A stretch of DNA of 64,000 nucleotides from Vannielia litorea (lineage in GTDB: Bacteria; Pseudomonadota; Alphaproteobacteria; Rhodobacterales; Rhodobacteraceae): assembly GCF_900142295.1 (NCBI RefSeq), contig NZ_FSRL01000001.1, positions 1,612,001-1,676,000 on the forward strand. The letters are read 5' to 3'. The notes under the pieces are model-generated. The model saw only the letters and a program-made list of their open reading frames with translations, was not told the origin of the DNA and searched no databases. The translations under genes and the position numbers were made by a program. Shown piece after piece: positions 45,477 to 55,334 of the stretch. Within the stretch, counting starts at the first letter, position 1. Each line of letters opens with the position of its first letter.

Positions 45477-46604
45477 TCAGGAGGCCGCGACCCGCCGAAA
45501 GATCAGGCCGACCGCCATCATTCCGGCCAGCGAGAGCCCGACGACCAGCGCCGCCATTCCGCCCAGGCCCGCGCCGAGCGCCAGCGAGAACAGCGGAATG
45601 CTCAGCGCGGTGCCGATGTTGCCGAACTGGGCAATCGCCCCGTTGGCCCGCGCCGTATCGGCCGGATCGGGGTTGAGCAGTGGGGCGGCGGCAAAGGCCG
45701 CGCCGGGCACCGCCCCGAAGGCCAGCAGCATCGGCACTGCGATCGCCAGCCGGGCGCCGGGCAGCGCCCAGAAGGCCAGCATCAGCACCGCCCCGGCAGC
45801 AAAGGCCCCCAGCGCCAGCCTTTCGGGCGAAACGCGCCGCGTTGCCGCCCCGGCCCAGAAGGTGCCCAGGAGCGCCACCAGGGGCAGCAGCGGCGCGGTC
45901 CACTCGCCCAGAAAACCCGGAAGGAAGGTGATCAGCGACATGAACATCAGCGCATGCCAGAAGAACATCAGCGCCGGCGCGAACCGCCGCGCGCTGGTGT
46001 AGATTGCCACATGCCGCGCCAGCCAGCCCTCCGCCACCACCGCGCCCCGCCCCACGCCGCGCGGCAAGAGCGGCGCGAGCACCGCGCCGACCACCGCGAG
46101 CAGCCCGGCATGAACCCAGTAGACCCCTGTTCCAAAGAGCTTTTCCGCCAGAGACATTACGGCAAACCCGACCCCGAAGAAGGTGCCCCAGAGCCCCATC
46201 ACCGCGCCCCTGTGCGCGTCGGTGCAGCTGGCCGCCATCAGCGTGGGCGCGGCCACCACGATGGCCAGGTGGGCAAAGCCCTCCGCCAGTCGCAGCGCCA
46301 GAAACAGCCGGAAGCCGGGCAACAGCGCCTCCGCCGCGCCCAGCGCCACCCCCGTCACGACCGCCACCAGCAGCACCCGCCGCGCGCCGAAGCGGGCCAC
46401 CACGATCCCGGCGGTCGCGCCAAAGAGGATCCCAGCCGCCGAGGTCATGGAGACCGCGAAGGGCAGCATCGCCCCGGCCTCCGGGTAGCGCACGCCCAGT
46501 GCCGCCAGCGTCAAGGCCACCTTGGCAAAATGCCCCGCCGCCAGCAGCCCCAGCGCGTAGAGCAGCACGACAAGCGGCCAGTTGGTGCGGTCGGGGGAGG
46601 TCAT
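45477..46604 (-). CDS. MFS transporter
   Basis: A 375-residue protein with about eleven or twelve hydrophobic segments and the MFS A-like motif [18 protein letters not shown] after the second segment. Substrate unknown. It is slightly short for the family (usually about 400). It is followed on the same strand by uvrA, 100 bases on, and is divergent from the VWA gene. No drug- or sugar-specific motif is visible. Confidence 0.85.
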   Translation of the reverse strand: MTSPDRTNWPLVVLLYALGLLAAGHFAKVALTLAALGVRYPEAGAMLPFAVSMTSAAGILFGATAGIVVARFGARRVLLVAVVTGVALGAAEALLPGFRLFLALRLAEGFAHLAIVVAAPTLMAASCTDAHRGAVMGLWGTFFGVGFAVMSLAEKLFGTGVYWVHAGLLAVVGAVLAPLLPRGVGRGAVVAEGWLARHVAIYTSARRFAPALMFFWHALMFMSLITFLPGFLGEWTAPLLPLVALLGTFWAGAATRRVSPERLALGAFAAGAVLMLAFWALPGARLAIAVPMLLAFGAVPGAAFAAAPLLNPDPADTARANGAIAQFGNIGTALSIPLFSLALGAGLGGMAALVVGLSLAGMMAVGLIFRRVAAS

Positions 46605-46714
46605 GCCCGCTTATCGTCCCGCCCGCCGATGCCGTCAATCGCCCCCCCCTTTGTCGCGTCCGACTCCTGTGCTTTACTTTGCGCAACACATTTTGCATGA
46701 CCCGGAGATTTTCG

Positions 46715-49672
46715 ATGCTTCGCCTGATAACCCTTTGCCTTTGCACGCTCTTTGCAGTCGCGGCCCAAGCGCAGGAGCGCCCCCGGGCGATTCTGGTGAT
46801 GGATGGTTCCGGCTCGATGTGGGGCCAGATCGACGGCAAGGCGAAGATCACCATCGCGCAGGAGGTCGTCGGCACGGTGCTCGGCACCATCCCGGACGAG
46901 CAGGAGCTTGGCCTCACCCTCTACGGCCACCGCCGCAAGGGCGACTGCGCCGACATCGAGACGGTCGTGCAGCCCGCCACCGGCACCAAGGCCGCGATCC
47001 AGAGCGCGGTGGACGCGGTCAGCCCCAAGGGCAAGACCCCGATGACCGAAGCGGTGAGACAGGCCGCCGAGGCGCTGCGCTACACCGAGGAGAAGGCCAC
47101 CGTCATCCTCGTGTCCGACGGGATCGAAACCTGCGACCCCGACCCCTGCGCCGCCGCCGCCGCGCTGGAGCAGGCGGGCGTGGACTTCACCGCCCATGTG
47201 GTCGGCTTCGATGTGTCCGAGGCCGAGGCGCTGCGCCAGATGCAGTGCATCGCCGACGAGACCGGCGGCACCTTCCTGAAGGCCTCCAACGCCGAGGAGC
47301 TGGCCACCGCCATGGTCGCCGTGGTCGACGTGGAGGAGACCCCCGAGCCCGAGGTCGTCATCCACGACGTGCGCTTCCGCGCCACGGCAGGCGACGGCGG
47401 CGCCTTCATCTCCGAGACCCTCGCCTGGGAGATCACCCGCGACGGCACGCCTGTGGGCGGCACCATCCTCGAGGCCGCGCCGACCGTTCCGCTGGAAGAG
47501 GGCACCTATACCGCCAGCGCCACCCGCCCGTCCGACGAGCTGACCCGCGCGGCCACCTTCACCGTGAAGCCCGGCAGCCAGACCGTCACCGTGGTGTTCC
47601 CCGCACCGCCCGTCCGCGTGAGCTTCCACGCGACCGATGGCAAGAACGGCCCGCGCATCGGCGATCCGCTGGTCTGGGATCTCTACCGGGGCGAGGAGCT
47701 GGTCGAGGGGCCGCTCAACGTGGATGGCTTCACCGCCGAGCTGGAGGCGGGCGAATACCGCGTCACCGTCATGCGCCCGGCCGACGAGGCGAGCGCCGAG
47801 GCCATCCTGGGCGTCGGCAAGGTCGGCAAGACCGTCATCGTCGAGCTGCCCGAATACAGGCCCGCCGCCACGCTGGAGGCCGCTGCGAGCGCCGCCGCCG
47901 GCTCCACCATCCCGGTCCGCTGGACCGGCCCGGACGAACAGAACGATTATCTCTCGGTCAGCCAGCCCGGCGAGGTGACCGATATCAACTACAGCTACAC
48001 CCGCGAGGGCTCGCCGCTCGACCTGGAGATGCCCCCCGAACCCGGCACCTACGAGCTGCGCTACCGCCTCGGCAAGGGCCGCAAGACCCTGGCCACGCAG
48101 ACCATCGAGATCACCCCGGTCGAGGCCAGCGTGACCGCGCCCGAGAGCCTGCCCGCTGGCGGCAAGGTCCAGGTCCGCTGGACCGGGCCGGACTACAGCA
48201 ACGATTTCGTCGCCATCGCCCGGCCGGATGCAGACGATGCCCGCTACGAGGCCTACGCCTACACCCGCCACGGCTCGCCGCTCGACCTGCAGATGCCCGC
48301 CACGCCGGGCAGCTACGAGCTGCGCTACGTCATGCGGCAGGGTCACACGGTGCTGGCGCGGGTGCCGGTCGAGGTGACCGCGGTCAGCGCCACCGTCACC
48401 CCGCCCGAGGCCCTGCCCGCAGGCGCCGCGGTCAAGGTCGGCTGGACCGGGCCGGACGACCAGAATGACTACATCGCCATCTTCGCCGAGGGCGAAGACC
48501 GCTACGCGGCCTATACCTACACCCGCCACGGCGCGCCGGCCGAGCTGCGCCTGCCCGCCGAGCCGGGACGCTACCGCATCGCCTATGTCCAGAGACAGGG
48601 CAACACCGAGCTGGCCTCGGTCGACGTCGAGGTGACCGCCGTCACCGCCTCGGTCACGCCCCCCGCCGAGCTGCCCGCAGGCGGCACCGTCAAGGTGGGC
48701 TGGACCGGGCCCGACGATCAGAACGACTACATCGCCATCTTCCCCGAGGGGGCCGACCGCTACGCGGGCTACACCTACACCCGCCATGGCAACCCCGTGG
48801 ACCTGCGTCTGCCCGCCGAGCCGGGTCGCTACGCCATCGCCTATGTGCAGGACGTCGGCGACACGGTGATCGCCTCGGTCGATGTCGAGGTCACGGCGGT
48901 CACCGCCTCCGTCACCCCGCCCGCCGAACTGCCCGCAGGCGGCATGGCCAGCGTCGAATGGCAGGGACCGGACAACCAGAACGACTACATCGCCATCTTC
49001 CCGGAGGGCGAGACGCGCTACACCGGCTACGCCTACACCCGCCATGGCTCGCCCGCCAATCTGCCGCTCCCGGCCGACCCCGGCAGGTATCGCATCGCCT
49101 ATGTGCAGGACGTGGGGGATACCGAGATCGCCTCCGTCGCGGTCGAGATCACCGCCGTCTCCGCCACCGTCACCGCGCCGGCCTCCGCCGAGCAGGGCGG
49201 CACCGTGCAGGTGACCTGGACCGGCCCCGACTTCGACGACGACTACATCGCCCTCTTCCCCGCCGGCGAAGCGCGCTACGCCAGCTACACCTATACCCGC
49301 GAGGGCTCTCCGCTCCAGCTGCGCATGCCTGCCCTGCCGGGCGCCTACGAACTGGCCTATGTGCAGGCGCGCGGCGACACGGTGCTGGTGCGGGTGCCCT
49401 TCACCGTAACCGCAGCCACCGTCACCCTCGCACCGCAAGGCGAGGCCACGGCGGGCGGCATGCTCAAGGTCGACTGGCAGGGCCCCGACAACCCCGAGGA
49501 CTTCATCGCCATCTACCCCGTCGGCGCCGACAGCTATGCCAGCTATGCCTACACCCGCGACGGCAGCCCGGCAGAGCTGACCCTGCCCGACACGCCCGGC
49601 GACTACGTGGTGAAATACGTGCTCGATCGTGACTACACGCCCATCGCCGAGGCCCCCGTCACCGTGAAGTGA
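46715..49672 (+). CDS. secreted VWA domain protein with seven tandem beta-sandwich-like repeats
   Basis: A 985-residue protein: signal peptide (1-20, ending QAQ), then a VWA domain (about 22-205) with an intact MIDAS motif at Asp30-Ser32-Ser34 and LVSDGIETCDPDPC. Two beta-rich domains follow, then seven repeats of about 86 residues from residue 384 to the end. Each repeat has the pattern PAGG-x-V-x-WTGPD-x-QNDYIAI ... Y-x-YTR-x-GSP ... PG-x-Y-x-I-x-YV. GGAG lies 7 bases before the ATG at 46715. It probably acts extracellularly in adhesion or polymer binding. No ligand can be named. Confidence 0.85.
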   Translation: MLRLITLCLCTLFAVAAQAQERPRAILVMDGSGSMWGQIDGKAKITIAQEVVGTVLGTIPDEQELGLTLYGHRRKGDCADIETVVQPATGTKAAIQSAVDAVSPKGKTPMTEAVRQAAEALRYTEEKATVILVSDGIETCDPDPCAAAAALEQAGVDFTAHVVGFDVSEAEALRQMQCIADETGGTFLKASNAEELATAMVAVVDVEETPEPEVVIHDVRFRATAGDGGAFISETLAWEITRDGTPVGGTILEAAPTVPLEEGTYTASATRPSDELTRAATFTVKPGSQTVTVVFPAPPVRVSFHATDGKNGPRIGDPLVWDLYRGEELVEGPLNVDGFTAELEAGEYRVTVMRPADEASAEAILGVGKVGKTVIVELPEYRPAATLEAAASAAAGSTIPVRWTGPDEQNDYLSVSQPGEVTDINYSYTREGSPLDLEMPPEPGTYELRYRLGKGRKTLATQTIEITPVEASVTAPESLPAGGKVQVRWTGPDYSNDFVAIARPDADDARYEAYAYTRHGSPLDLQMPATPGSYELRYVMRQGHTVLARVPVEVTAVSATVTPPEALPAGAAVKVGWTGPDDQNDYIAIFAEGEDRYAAYTYTRHGAPAELRLPAEPGRYRIAYVQRQGNTELASVDVEVTAVTASVTPPAELPAGGTVKVGWTGPDDQNDYIAIFPEGADRYAGYTYTRHGNPVDLRLPAEPGRYAIAYVQDVGDTVIASVDVEVTAVTASVTPPAELPAGGMASVEWQGPDNQNDYIAIFPEGETRYTGYAYTRHGSPANLPLPADPGRYRIAYVQDVGDTEIASVAVEITAVSATVTAPASAEQGGTVQVTWTGPDFDDDYIALFPAGEARYASYTYTREGSPLQLRMPALPGAYELAYVQARGDTVLVRVPFTVTAATVTLAPQGEATAGGMLKVDWQGPDNPEDFIAIYPVGADSYASYAYTRDGSPAELTLPDTPGDYVVKYVLDRDYTPIAEAPVTVK
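47864..49669 (+). repeat. seven coding repeats of about 258 bases
   Basis: Seven copies of an about 86-codon unit lie head to tail inside the VWA gene. Units three to five are the most alike, and the outer units are more diverged, as expected from internal duplication. Recombination between units could change repeat number. Confidence 0.85.
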
Positions 49673-49681
49673 CCCGCAGAG

Positions 49682-49715
49682 CGTGCTCCCCCCGCACCAG
49701 GCGCGGGGGAGCACG
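49682..49715 (+). terminator. strong hairpin after the VWA gene
   Basis: Stem arms at 49682-49695 and 49703-49715 pair over 13 bases with one bulged C and a 7-base loop, starting 10 bases after the stop. No T-run follows, so termination would be weak or factor-dependent. Confidence 0.5.
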
Positions 49716-49810
49716 GGCTCATCCGCCACGCGAAACCCGGTTTCGCAATCCCCTTCCCCTCGCCGCCCAATGCGTTACCTTGCCCGGCAAAACACCGGGA
49801 GGAGAATGCC

Positions 49811-50998
<1,188 letters not shown>

Positions 50999-51094
50999 CG
51001 CTCAATTGTCAACAGCGCGTGCGGGCGATGGATTCCGCCCGGCGTTGGTTTTATGGTTAACCAGGAAGCGCACGTGGGGTGCGCCGGGGCTGCC

Positions 51095-52060
51095 ATGACC
51101 CAGACGACCGATGACGCCACCCGCCGCGCCCGCTGGCGCGTGACCCTCGACGCCCATGGCGCCGAGCAAGGGGCACATGTCCGCCTGGGCGACGACCATG
51201 GCGCGCTCTTCACCGAGGATGGCGAGACCCTGCTGGTCACCTTCGAGATGGCCGAAACGATCCGCGACACCGGCCAGGGCGCCCTGCCCTACGGCCTCCA
51301 GATCGCCGGGCGCGAAGGCTGCTCCCAGCTCTGCCTCTACTCGGAGACCAATGGCTTCTTTCGCGCGGCAGAGGTCTACGGCTATTTCGACGGTCTGGTC
51401 GACGAGGGCTTCTTCGACCAGTTCGAGCGCGTCGTGTTCTACGGCTGCGGCCCCTGTGGCTACGCGGCGGCGGCCTACTCTGTCTGCGCGCCCTTCTCCA
51501 CCGCCGTCCTCCTTGCCCCGCTGGCAACGCTCGACCCCGCCCGCGCCGCCTGGGACGACCGCTACCCCGAGATGCGCCGGACCGATTTCAGCGCCCGCTA
51601 CGGCTACGCGCCCGACATGCTGGAGGCCGCCGAAGCCGCCTTCATCCTGCACAACCCGGCGGCAACGAAAGACGCGATGCACGCCTCGCTGTTCAGGGGC
51701 GAGACCATCCACCACCTGCCCACCCGCTGGATCGGGCACCGGATAGACCAGGAGCTCGAGGACATGGGCGTGCTGGAGCCGATGCTTCGCGCTGCCCTGC
51801 GCGGCAAGCTGACGCCCGAGGGCTTTGCCCGCCTCTACCGCGAGCGGCACCGCCACGGCCCCTGGCTCAGGCGCCTTCTCGGTAGCCTCGACGCCGCCGA
51901 GCGCCCCTGGCTCACCGCCCTGGCGGCCCGCGCCGCGCTGGCCCGCTTCGACTGGCCGCGCTTCCGCAAGACCTACCAGGCCGCAACTGCGGCACTCGCC
52001 GAGGAGGGCCGCACCCTGCCCGCGCCCGGCACTCCCAAGCAGAAAGAGGCCGCCGAATAA
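51095..52060 (+). CDS. hypothetical protein
   Basis: A 321-residue soluble protein. The middle has VFYGCGPCGYAAAAYSV, a glycine/cysteine-rich turn after a strand that could be a nucleotide or nucleophile loop, followed by LLAPLATLDPARAAWDDRYPEMRR. Similar proteins in the family are sometimes named phosphoadenosine phosphosulfate reductase, but I cannot see that enzyme's signature. An ATG at 51053 in frame would add 14 residues. Function unknown. Confidence 0.6.
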   Translation: MTQTTDDATRRARWRVTLDAHGAEQGAHVRLGDDHGALFTEDGETLLVTFEMAETIRDTGQGALPYGLQIAGREGCSQLCLYSETNGFFRAAEVYGYFDGLVDEGFFDQFERVVFYGCGPCGYAAAAYSVCAPFSTAVLLAPLATLDPARAAWDDRYPEMRRTDFSARYGYAPDMLEAAEAAFILHNPAATKDAMHASLFRGETIHHLPTRWIGHRIDQELEDMGVLEPMLRAALRGKLTPEGFARLYRERHRHGPWLRRLLGSLDAAERPWLTALAARAALARFDWPRFRKTYQAATAALAEEGRTLPAPGTPKQKEAAE

Positions 52061-52132
52061 ACGGCAGCCCCTTTGCGTCCGTCCCTCCCGGAACGTCGTC
52101 CCGCCCTTGCGGCGCGGTCTCTCAGGCCGTCA

Positions 52133-52151
52133 GGCGGGCCCTCTGCCCGCC
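52133..52151. terminator. hairpin between convergent genes
   Basis: GGCGGGC (52133-52139) and GCCCGCC (52145-52151) form a perfect 7-bp stem with a 5-base loop between the ends of the convergent hypothetical and DUF1127 genes. There is no T-run, so this is only a candidate. Confidence 0.3.
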
Positions 52152-52159
52152 CGTCGCGC

Positions 52160-52387
52160 TCACACGTAGTAGATGTCGCGGAACACGTGGCGCACGATGT
52201 CTTCGCGCTTCAGGCCACGGGCGGCGAGCTCTTCGTCGCTCATCGCGCTCAGGCGGTTGACCGCCTTCATCCGCGGGTTCGCCTCGGCCGCCGCCACGAG
52301 GACGGTCAGCACACGGTCGAAGGCCGCGCCGATGCGGGCCATCAGGCCGGGGCGGGTGAATTGAATGTCGGTTGCTTGCGTTGCCAT
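52160..52387 (-). CDS. DUF1127 small protein
   Basis: A 75-residue protein whose C-terminal half (RMKAVNRLSAMSDEELAARGLKREDIVRHVFRDIYYV) is the arginine-rich DUF1127 domain. In Rhodobacter such proteins (for example CcaF1) bind RNA and are tied to stress-induced small RNAs. AGGAGG lies 7 bases before the ATG at 52387. The leader contains a stem that involves this ribosome site and an inverted repeat further up, so expression is probably regulated. Confidence 0.85.
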   Translation of the reverse strand: MATQATDIQFTRPGLMARIGAAFDRVLTVLVAAAEANPRMKAVNRLSAMSDEELAARGLKREDIVRHVFRDIYYV

Positions 52388-52389
52388 CT

Positions 52390-52426
52390 GGAAACCTCCT
52401 GGAACTGCTTTGTCTCTTCGGTTTCC
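52390..52426 (-). promoter_or_regulatory. 5' leader stem touching the ribosome site of the DUF1127 gene
   Basis: In the transcript GGAAACC (52426-52420) can pair with GGTTTCC (52396-52390). The latter begins with the last two G of the AGGAGG ribosome site (52400-52395). The 7-bp stem could partly hide the ribosome site. Confidence 0.4.
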
Positions 52427-52489
52427 TCCCTTGCTTCCAACATAGGCACCCAAGTGGTTGATCCACCACATACAATCCCGCATGCCGGG

Positions 52490-52506
52490 GTTGCATTCGC
52501 TGCAAC
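52490..52506. promoter_or_regulatory. inverted repeat upstream of the DUF1127 gene
   Basis: GTTGCA (52490-52495) and TGCAAC (52501-52506) flank 5 bases, about 100 bases before the start. The form fits a dimeric regulator. A second, shorter repeat (GTGGT...ACCAC, 52455-52470) lies closer to the gene. Confidence 0.4.
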
Positions 52507-52545
52507 GCAGAGAAACGCGGCAATCTCGCCGGAGGTGCAAGCGCG

Positions 52546-53154
52546 CTATTCCGGCGGCGCCTTGAACAGCTCCAGGATGCGGTAGATGTCCGGCGCCGCC
52601 CCGGCCTCGCCGGCGCCCAGGAAGAGCGAGATGCCGAACTCGGGCAGGTAATCGAGGTATTCCACCTCAGCCGGACGGGCCTCGTAGCCGTAGGTCACCC
52701 GTACCGGGATCGCCTGCACCGCGCAGTCGCCATAGAGCACGCGACGCATCAGGCTGGTCTCGATCACCACGGAGACCGCCGTGACCACGCCTTCGGCGTC
52801 GCGCTCGGTGCCGGTCAGCTCTCGCCGCCGCCCCTCGGCCACCGGAAAGGCCGTGTCGGGCGCGTCGAACTCGGTCAGCACCACCGAGGCCGCGACCGCC
52901 TCGCCATTCTCGATGTCGTGGCTCTCCGCCACCAGCAGGCCGCCCGCCGAACGGATGAAGAACCCGGTGTTGTCGTCGAACAGGGTCGTTTCGGTCACCT
53001 CGCCCGGCACCGAACCGGCGCGAAACACCGTGACCCCGCCCGCATCGTCGCGCAGGGCGATTCCATCCGCGAGGTCGCCCGGCGCCGGACATTCTGCCGT
53101 TGCCGCCCGCGCGAGGCTGGCCGAAACCAGCAGAAAACTGAACAAAAGCCTCAT
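52546..53154 (-). CDS. hypothetical secreted protein
   Basis: A 202-residue protein with a signal peptide (about 1-20, RAATAEC) and a beta-rich mature part (DGIALRDDAGGVTVFRAGSVPGEVTETTLFDDNTGFFIRSAGGLLVAESHD). Two cysteines (after cleavage and at GDCAVQ) may pair. Probably periplasmic. I do not recognise the family. Confidence 0.55.
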   Translation of the reverse strand: MRLLFSFLLVSASLARAATAECPAPGDLADGIALRDDAGGVTVFRAGSVPGEVTETTLFDDNTGFFIRSAGGLLVAESHDIENGEAVAASVVLTEFDAPDTAFPVAEGRRRELTGTERDAEGVVTAVSVVIETSLMRRVLYGDCAVQAIPVRVTYGYEARPAEVEYLDYLPEFGISLFLGAGEAGAAPDIYRILELFKAPPE

Positions 53155-53256
53155 GGTGTCAGCGCTCCCGGCACGACTGTTACAAAAACCCTACTTTGCC
53201 GCGCCCAAATGGCCAAGGCGCAACCCATTCGCAAGAGTTTCGTGCTAGGATGCCGC

Positions 53257-53457
53257 ATGCCGATAGACCAAGACTCAGACGATCACCGCAATGGCCCCGA
53301 CCCGCGCGACGGCCCGACCGTGGTCCTCCTGCCGCTGCCCAGGCTTTCGATGCTCCCGCCCGACGCCTGGTTCGAGGATGCAGAGGGTGAAGAAGCCATG
53401 CGCCGCGCCGAGGAAGACCGCCTGAACTCGCTGCGCCGCCGCCAGTCGCTTGGCTGA
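53257..53457 (+). CDS. small acidic hypothetical protein
   Basis: A 66-residue soluble protein: an acidic N-terminus (MPIDQDSDDHRNGPDPRDGP), a short hydrophobic strand (TVVLLPLPRLSML) and a charged C-terminal helix (EEAMRRAEEDRLNSLRRRQSLG). AGGA lies 6 bases before the ATG at 53257; a GTG at 53242 is also possible. Function unknown. Confidence 0.45.
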   Translation: MPIDQDSDDHRNGPDPRDGPTVVLLPLPRLSMLPPDAWFEDAEGEEAMRRAEEDRLNSLRRRQSLG

Positions 53458-53625
53458 CGCCTTGCCGGTCAAGCGGGCGTCTCCAGCCCGCGTCGTTCCA
53501 TCCCTGTAGAGCCTGGCGAAGCGCGAGCCCGCCAGCCAGGTCGTGCTCAAGCGCGGGGGATACACAGCCGCACCCGCCCTCGGCCCCGAGCAGGCAAGCG
53601 GCCCGGCAAGCGGCCAGGCGCAGGG

Positions 53626-54063
53626 TCAGGCGGTAGCCGGGTTCGCCTGGCGCGCCAGACCGGCAGAAAGCCGTGCCCGTGCTGCCCGCCGCTTGCCGCC
53701 GTGCTCCTTCCGGATACGCTCCAGCCGCCGCAGGTTGCGCCCGGTGGTGTGGCGCAGCGGGTGCATCATCGCCCGCCAGATCTCGTCGGGCCGCCGCCCG
53801 CTGAGCGCCAGCATCGCGCCGGCAATCGCCGCCGCCGAGAAGGCCGTGCTCTTTTCCAGGAACATCCGCTGGACCTCGTCCTGCCCGCGCGGCGCCAGGC
53901 CCGAGAAGCCGAGCAACCTGTGCGAGATCACCGAATGGCTCTCCGCCGCCAGCCAGGCCGCCTGAAGCCCGGTCGACCAGACCTCCAGCGCCAGCCGCTC
54001 GGGCCGGACTTGCGCGAGGTGCGGCCAATTCAGGCCAGTGTCAGGAGAGATAAACCGATGCAA
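53626..54063 (-). CDS. hypothetical protein beside the phasin-like gene
   Basis: A 145-residue protein starting at a TTG (54063) with GGAG 7 bases upstream. Helical, with VWSTGLQAAWLAAESHSVISHRLLGFSGLAP and a basic C-terminus (RRLERIRKEHGGKRRAARARLSAGLARQ). The pattern of a short helical region with repeated W/L residues resembles phasin-like proteins. It lies downstream of the phasin-like gene on the same strand, 78 bases on, and may bind polyhydroxyalkanoate granules. Weakly supported. Confidence 0.5.
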   Translation of the reverse strand: MHRFISPDTGLNWPHLAQVRPERLALEVWSTGLQAAWLAAESHSVISHRLLGFSGLAPRGQDEVQRMFLEKSTAFSAAAIAGAMLALSGRRPDEIWRAMMHPLRHTTGRNLRRLERIRKEHGGKRRAARARLSAGLARQANPATA

Positions 54064-54141
54064 AGACGCGCTCCAGGTAAAGGGAGGCCCGACAATCGGA
54101 CCTCCGGCCAGTTCTGTGGTTCAGGACAATCCCCGAGGCAG

Positions 54142-54933
54142 TCACCGCGGCTCGAATTCGGGCGCAAGGGTGATCTTGCCTTTGCCACCCGGCCGGCGGG
54201 CGGCCCCATCGGCCTTGGCGTCCTGAGTGGTCTCGGGGGCGTCGGCCTGGGCTTCGGTCTTCGGAGCCTCGTCCTTCACGTCGGACGCCGCGCTCGGCGC
54301 TTCGGCCTTGGGTTCGGGCGCATCGGCCTTCAGCTCAGGCCGTGCGGCCTCGGGCTTCACGTCAGCCACCGGCTTCGGCGCTTCCGCCTTCACCTCGGGC
54401 GCGGGCGTTGCGGCGGTCACCTCGGGGGTGGCCTTGGGCGCGTCGGGCGTCACGGCGGCCACCGGCTTGGCGGCGGGCTTCTTCGCCGCCACCTTGCGCT
54501 TCGGCGCGGGCTTGGCGGCGGGTTTGGGCGCGGCCGGCTTGGGCGCCGCCTCCTTCGCCGACACGGGCTTGGAGGGCGCAGCCTTGGGCGCCGCCGTCTT
54601 GGCAACCGAGGTCTTCACGGCAGGCTTCTTCGCGGCCGGCGTCTTGGCAACGGCCTTCTTGGCAACGGCCTTCTTGGCGGCAGGCTTGGCCACCGGCGTC
54701 TCGGCCACGGGCTCCGCGGTCAGCGGCACCACTTCGGCCGTGGCCTTCGCAGCGGGCTTGGCGGGGGTGCGCTTCGCGGGCTTGCGCGGCGCCAGCAGCC
54801 TGTCCCCGGTACCGGGCCAGAACTCCATCATGCCAAAGCTCTTGCGGGCCAGGTCGACCTGGGTTTCGATCATGGAGCTCCAGAGCACCACGCCATTGCG
54901 CCACATGTCGATCGCTGTGAGTGCATGCCTCAT
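54142..54933 (-). CDS. phasin-like protein with long Lys/Ala/Pro-rich tail
   Basis: A 263-residue protein. The first 45 residues (MWRNGVVLWSSMIETQVDLARKSFGMMEFWPG) form a helical, phasin-like segment. From about residue 50 to 190 it is low-complexity Ala, Lys and Pro (AKKAVAKK and similar units), like histone H1 or PhaM-type tails. The last 70 residues are more acidic. Such tails bind DNA or polyphosphate and could tie storage granules to the nucleoid; this is inference. AGGAAGAGG precedes the ATG at 54933. Confidence 0.6.
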   Translation of the reverse strand: MRHALTAIDMWRNGVVLWSSMIETQVDLARKSFGMMEFWPGTGDRLLAPRKPAKRTPAKPAAKATAEVVPLTAEPVAETPVAKPAAKKAVAKKAVAKTPAAKKPAVKTSVAKTAAPKAAPSKPVSAKEAAPKPAAPKPAAKPAPKRKVAAKKPAAKPVAAVTPDAPKATPEVTAATPAPEVKAEAPKPVADVKPEAARPELKADAPEPKAEAPSAASDVKDEAPKTEAQADAPETTQDAKADGAARRPGGKGKITLAPEFEPR

Positions 54934-55334
54934 CGGGTATCCTCTTCCTGCATTGCGCCCCGGGATCAACCTCCACCCGGGAACCATCCAATCGTCATTC
55001 AAGTCCGCGCCTGCCCCGACTCGCGCCGCTTGACAGGCCCCGGCCCCCACCTGCCAGGTAGGGAGCCCTCAACCGCAACCTACGCGATTGCTGCACCCGC
55101 GAAAAGGGCTCATCTGGTCGCAGCACGCCGGTTTAACCCTTTTTCCATTGGAAAAATGGACCGATGCCTAATGCTTCGGCACTGCGGATATGCCGCATTG
55201 CAGCAAGCCAGGACGGGCAGATGGCCGGCATGCCACGGAAAACACGGCACATTCGCGCCGCGCCCCTCAAGCCGGCCCTGCGCGAGCCCTGCGCCCACTG
55301 GCGCCCGACTGCCGCGCGCGCTATCCCTCGGCTC
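54934..55334. other. 401-base region without a supported gene, ahead of pyrC
   Basis: Divergent spacer between the phasin-like gene and pyrC. No open frame here has a ribosome site plus a family match. It contains the AT-rich palindrome at 55140-55156 and presumably promoters for both flanking genes, but I could not assign confident -35/-10 boxes. Confidence 0.6.
55140..55156. promoter_or_regulatory. AT-rich palindrome in the phasin/pyrC spacer
   Basis: TTTTTCC (55140-55146) and GGAAAAA (55150-55156) around ATT form a near-perfect 17-base palindrome in GC-rich surroundings. It is a candidate operator; the regulator is unknown. Confidence 0.4.

Noticed and set aside
46601-49729. 1042-codon minus-strand frame opposite the VWA gene
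   Set aside because: The coding repeats on the plus strand, with signal peptide, MIDAS motif and ribosome site, explain the region; the antisense frame mirrors those repeats.
51095-52060. Phosphoadenosine phosphosulfate reductase
   Set aside because: The name is used for related proteins, but I see neither the PP-loop nor the C-terminal cysteine motif of that enzyme.
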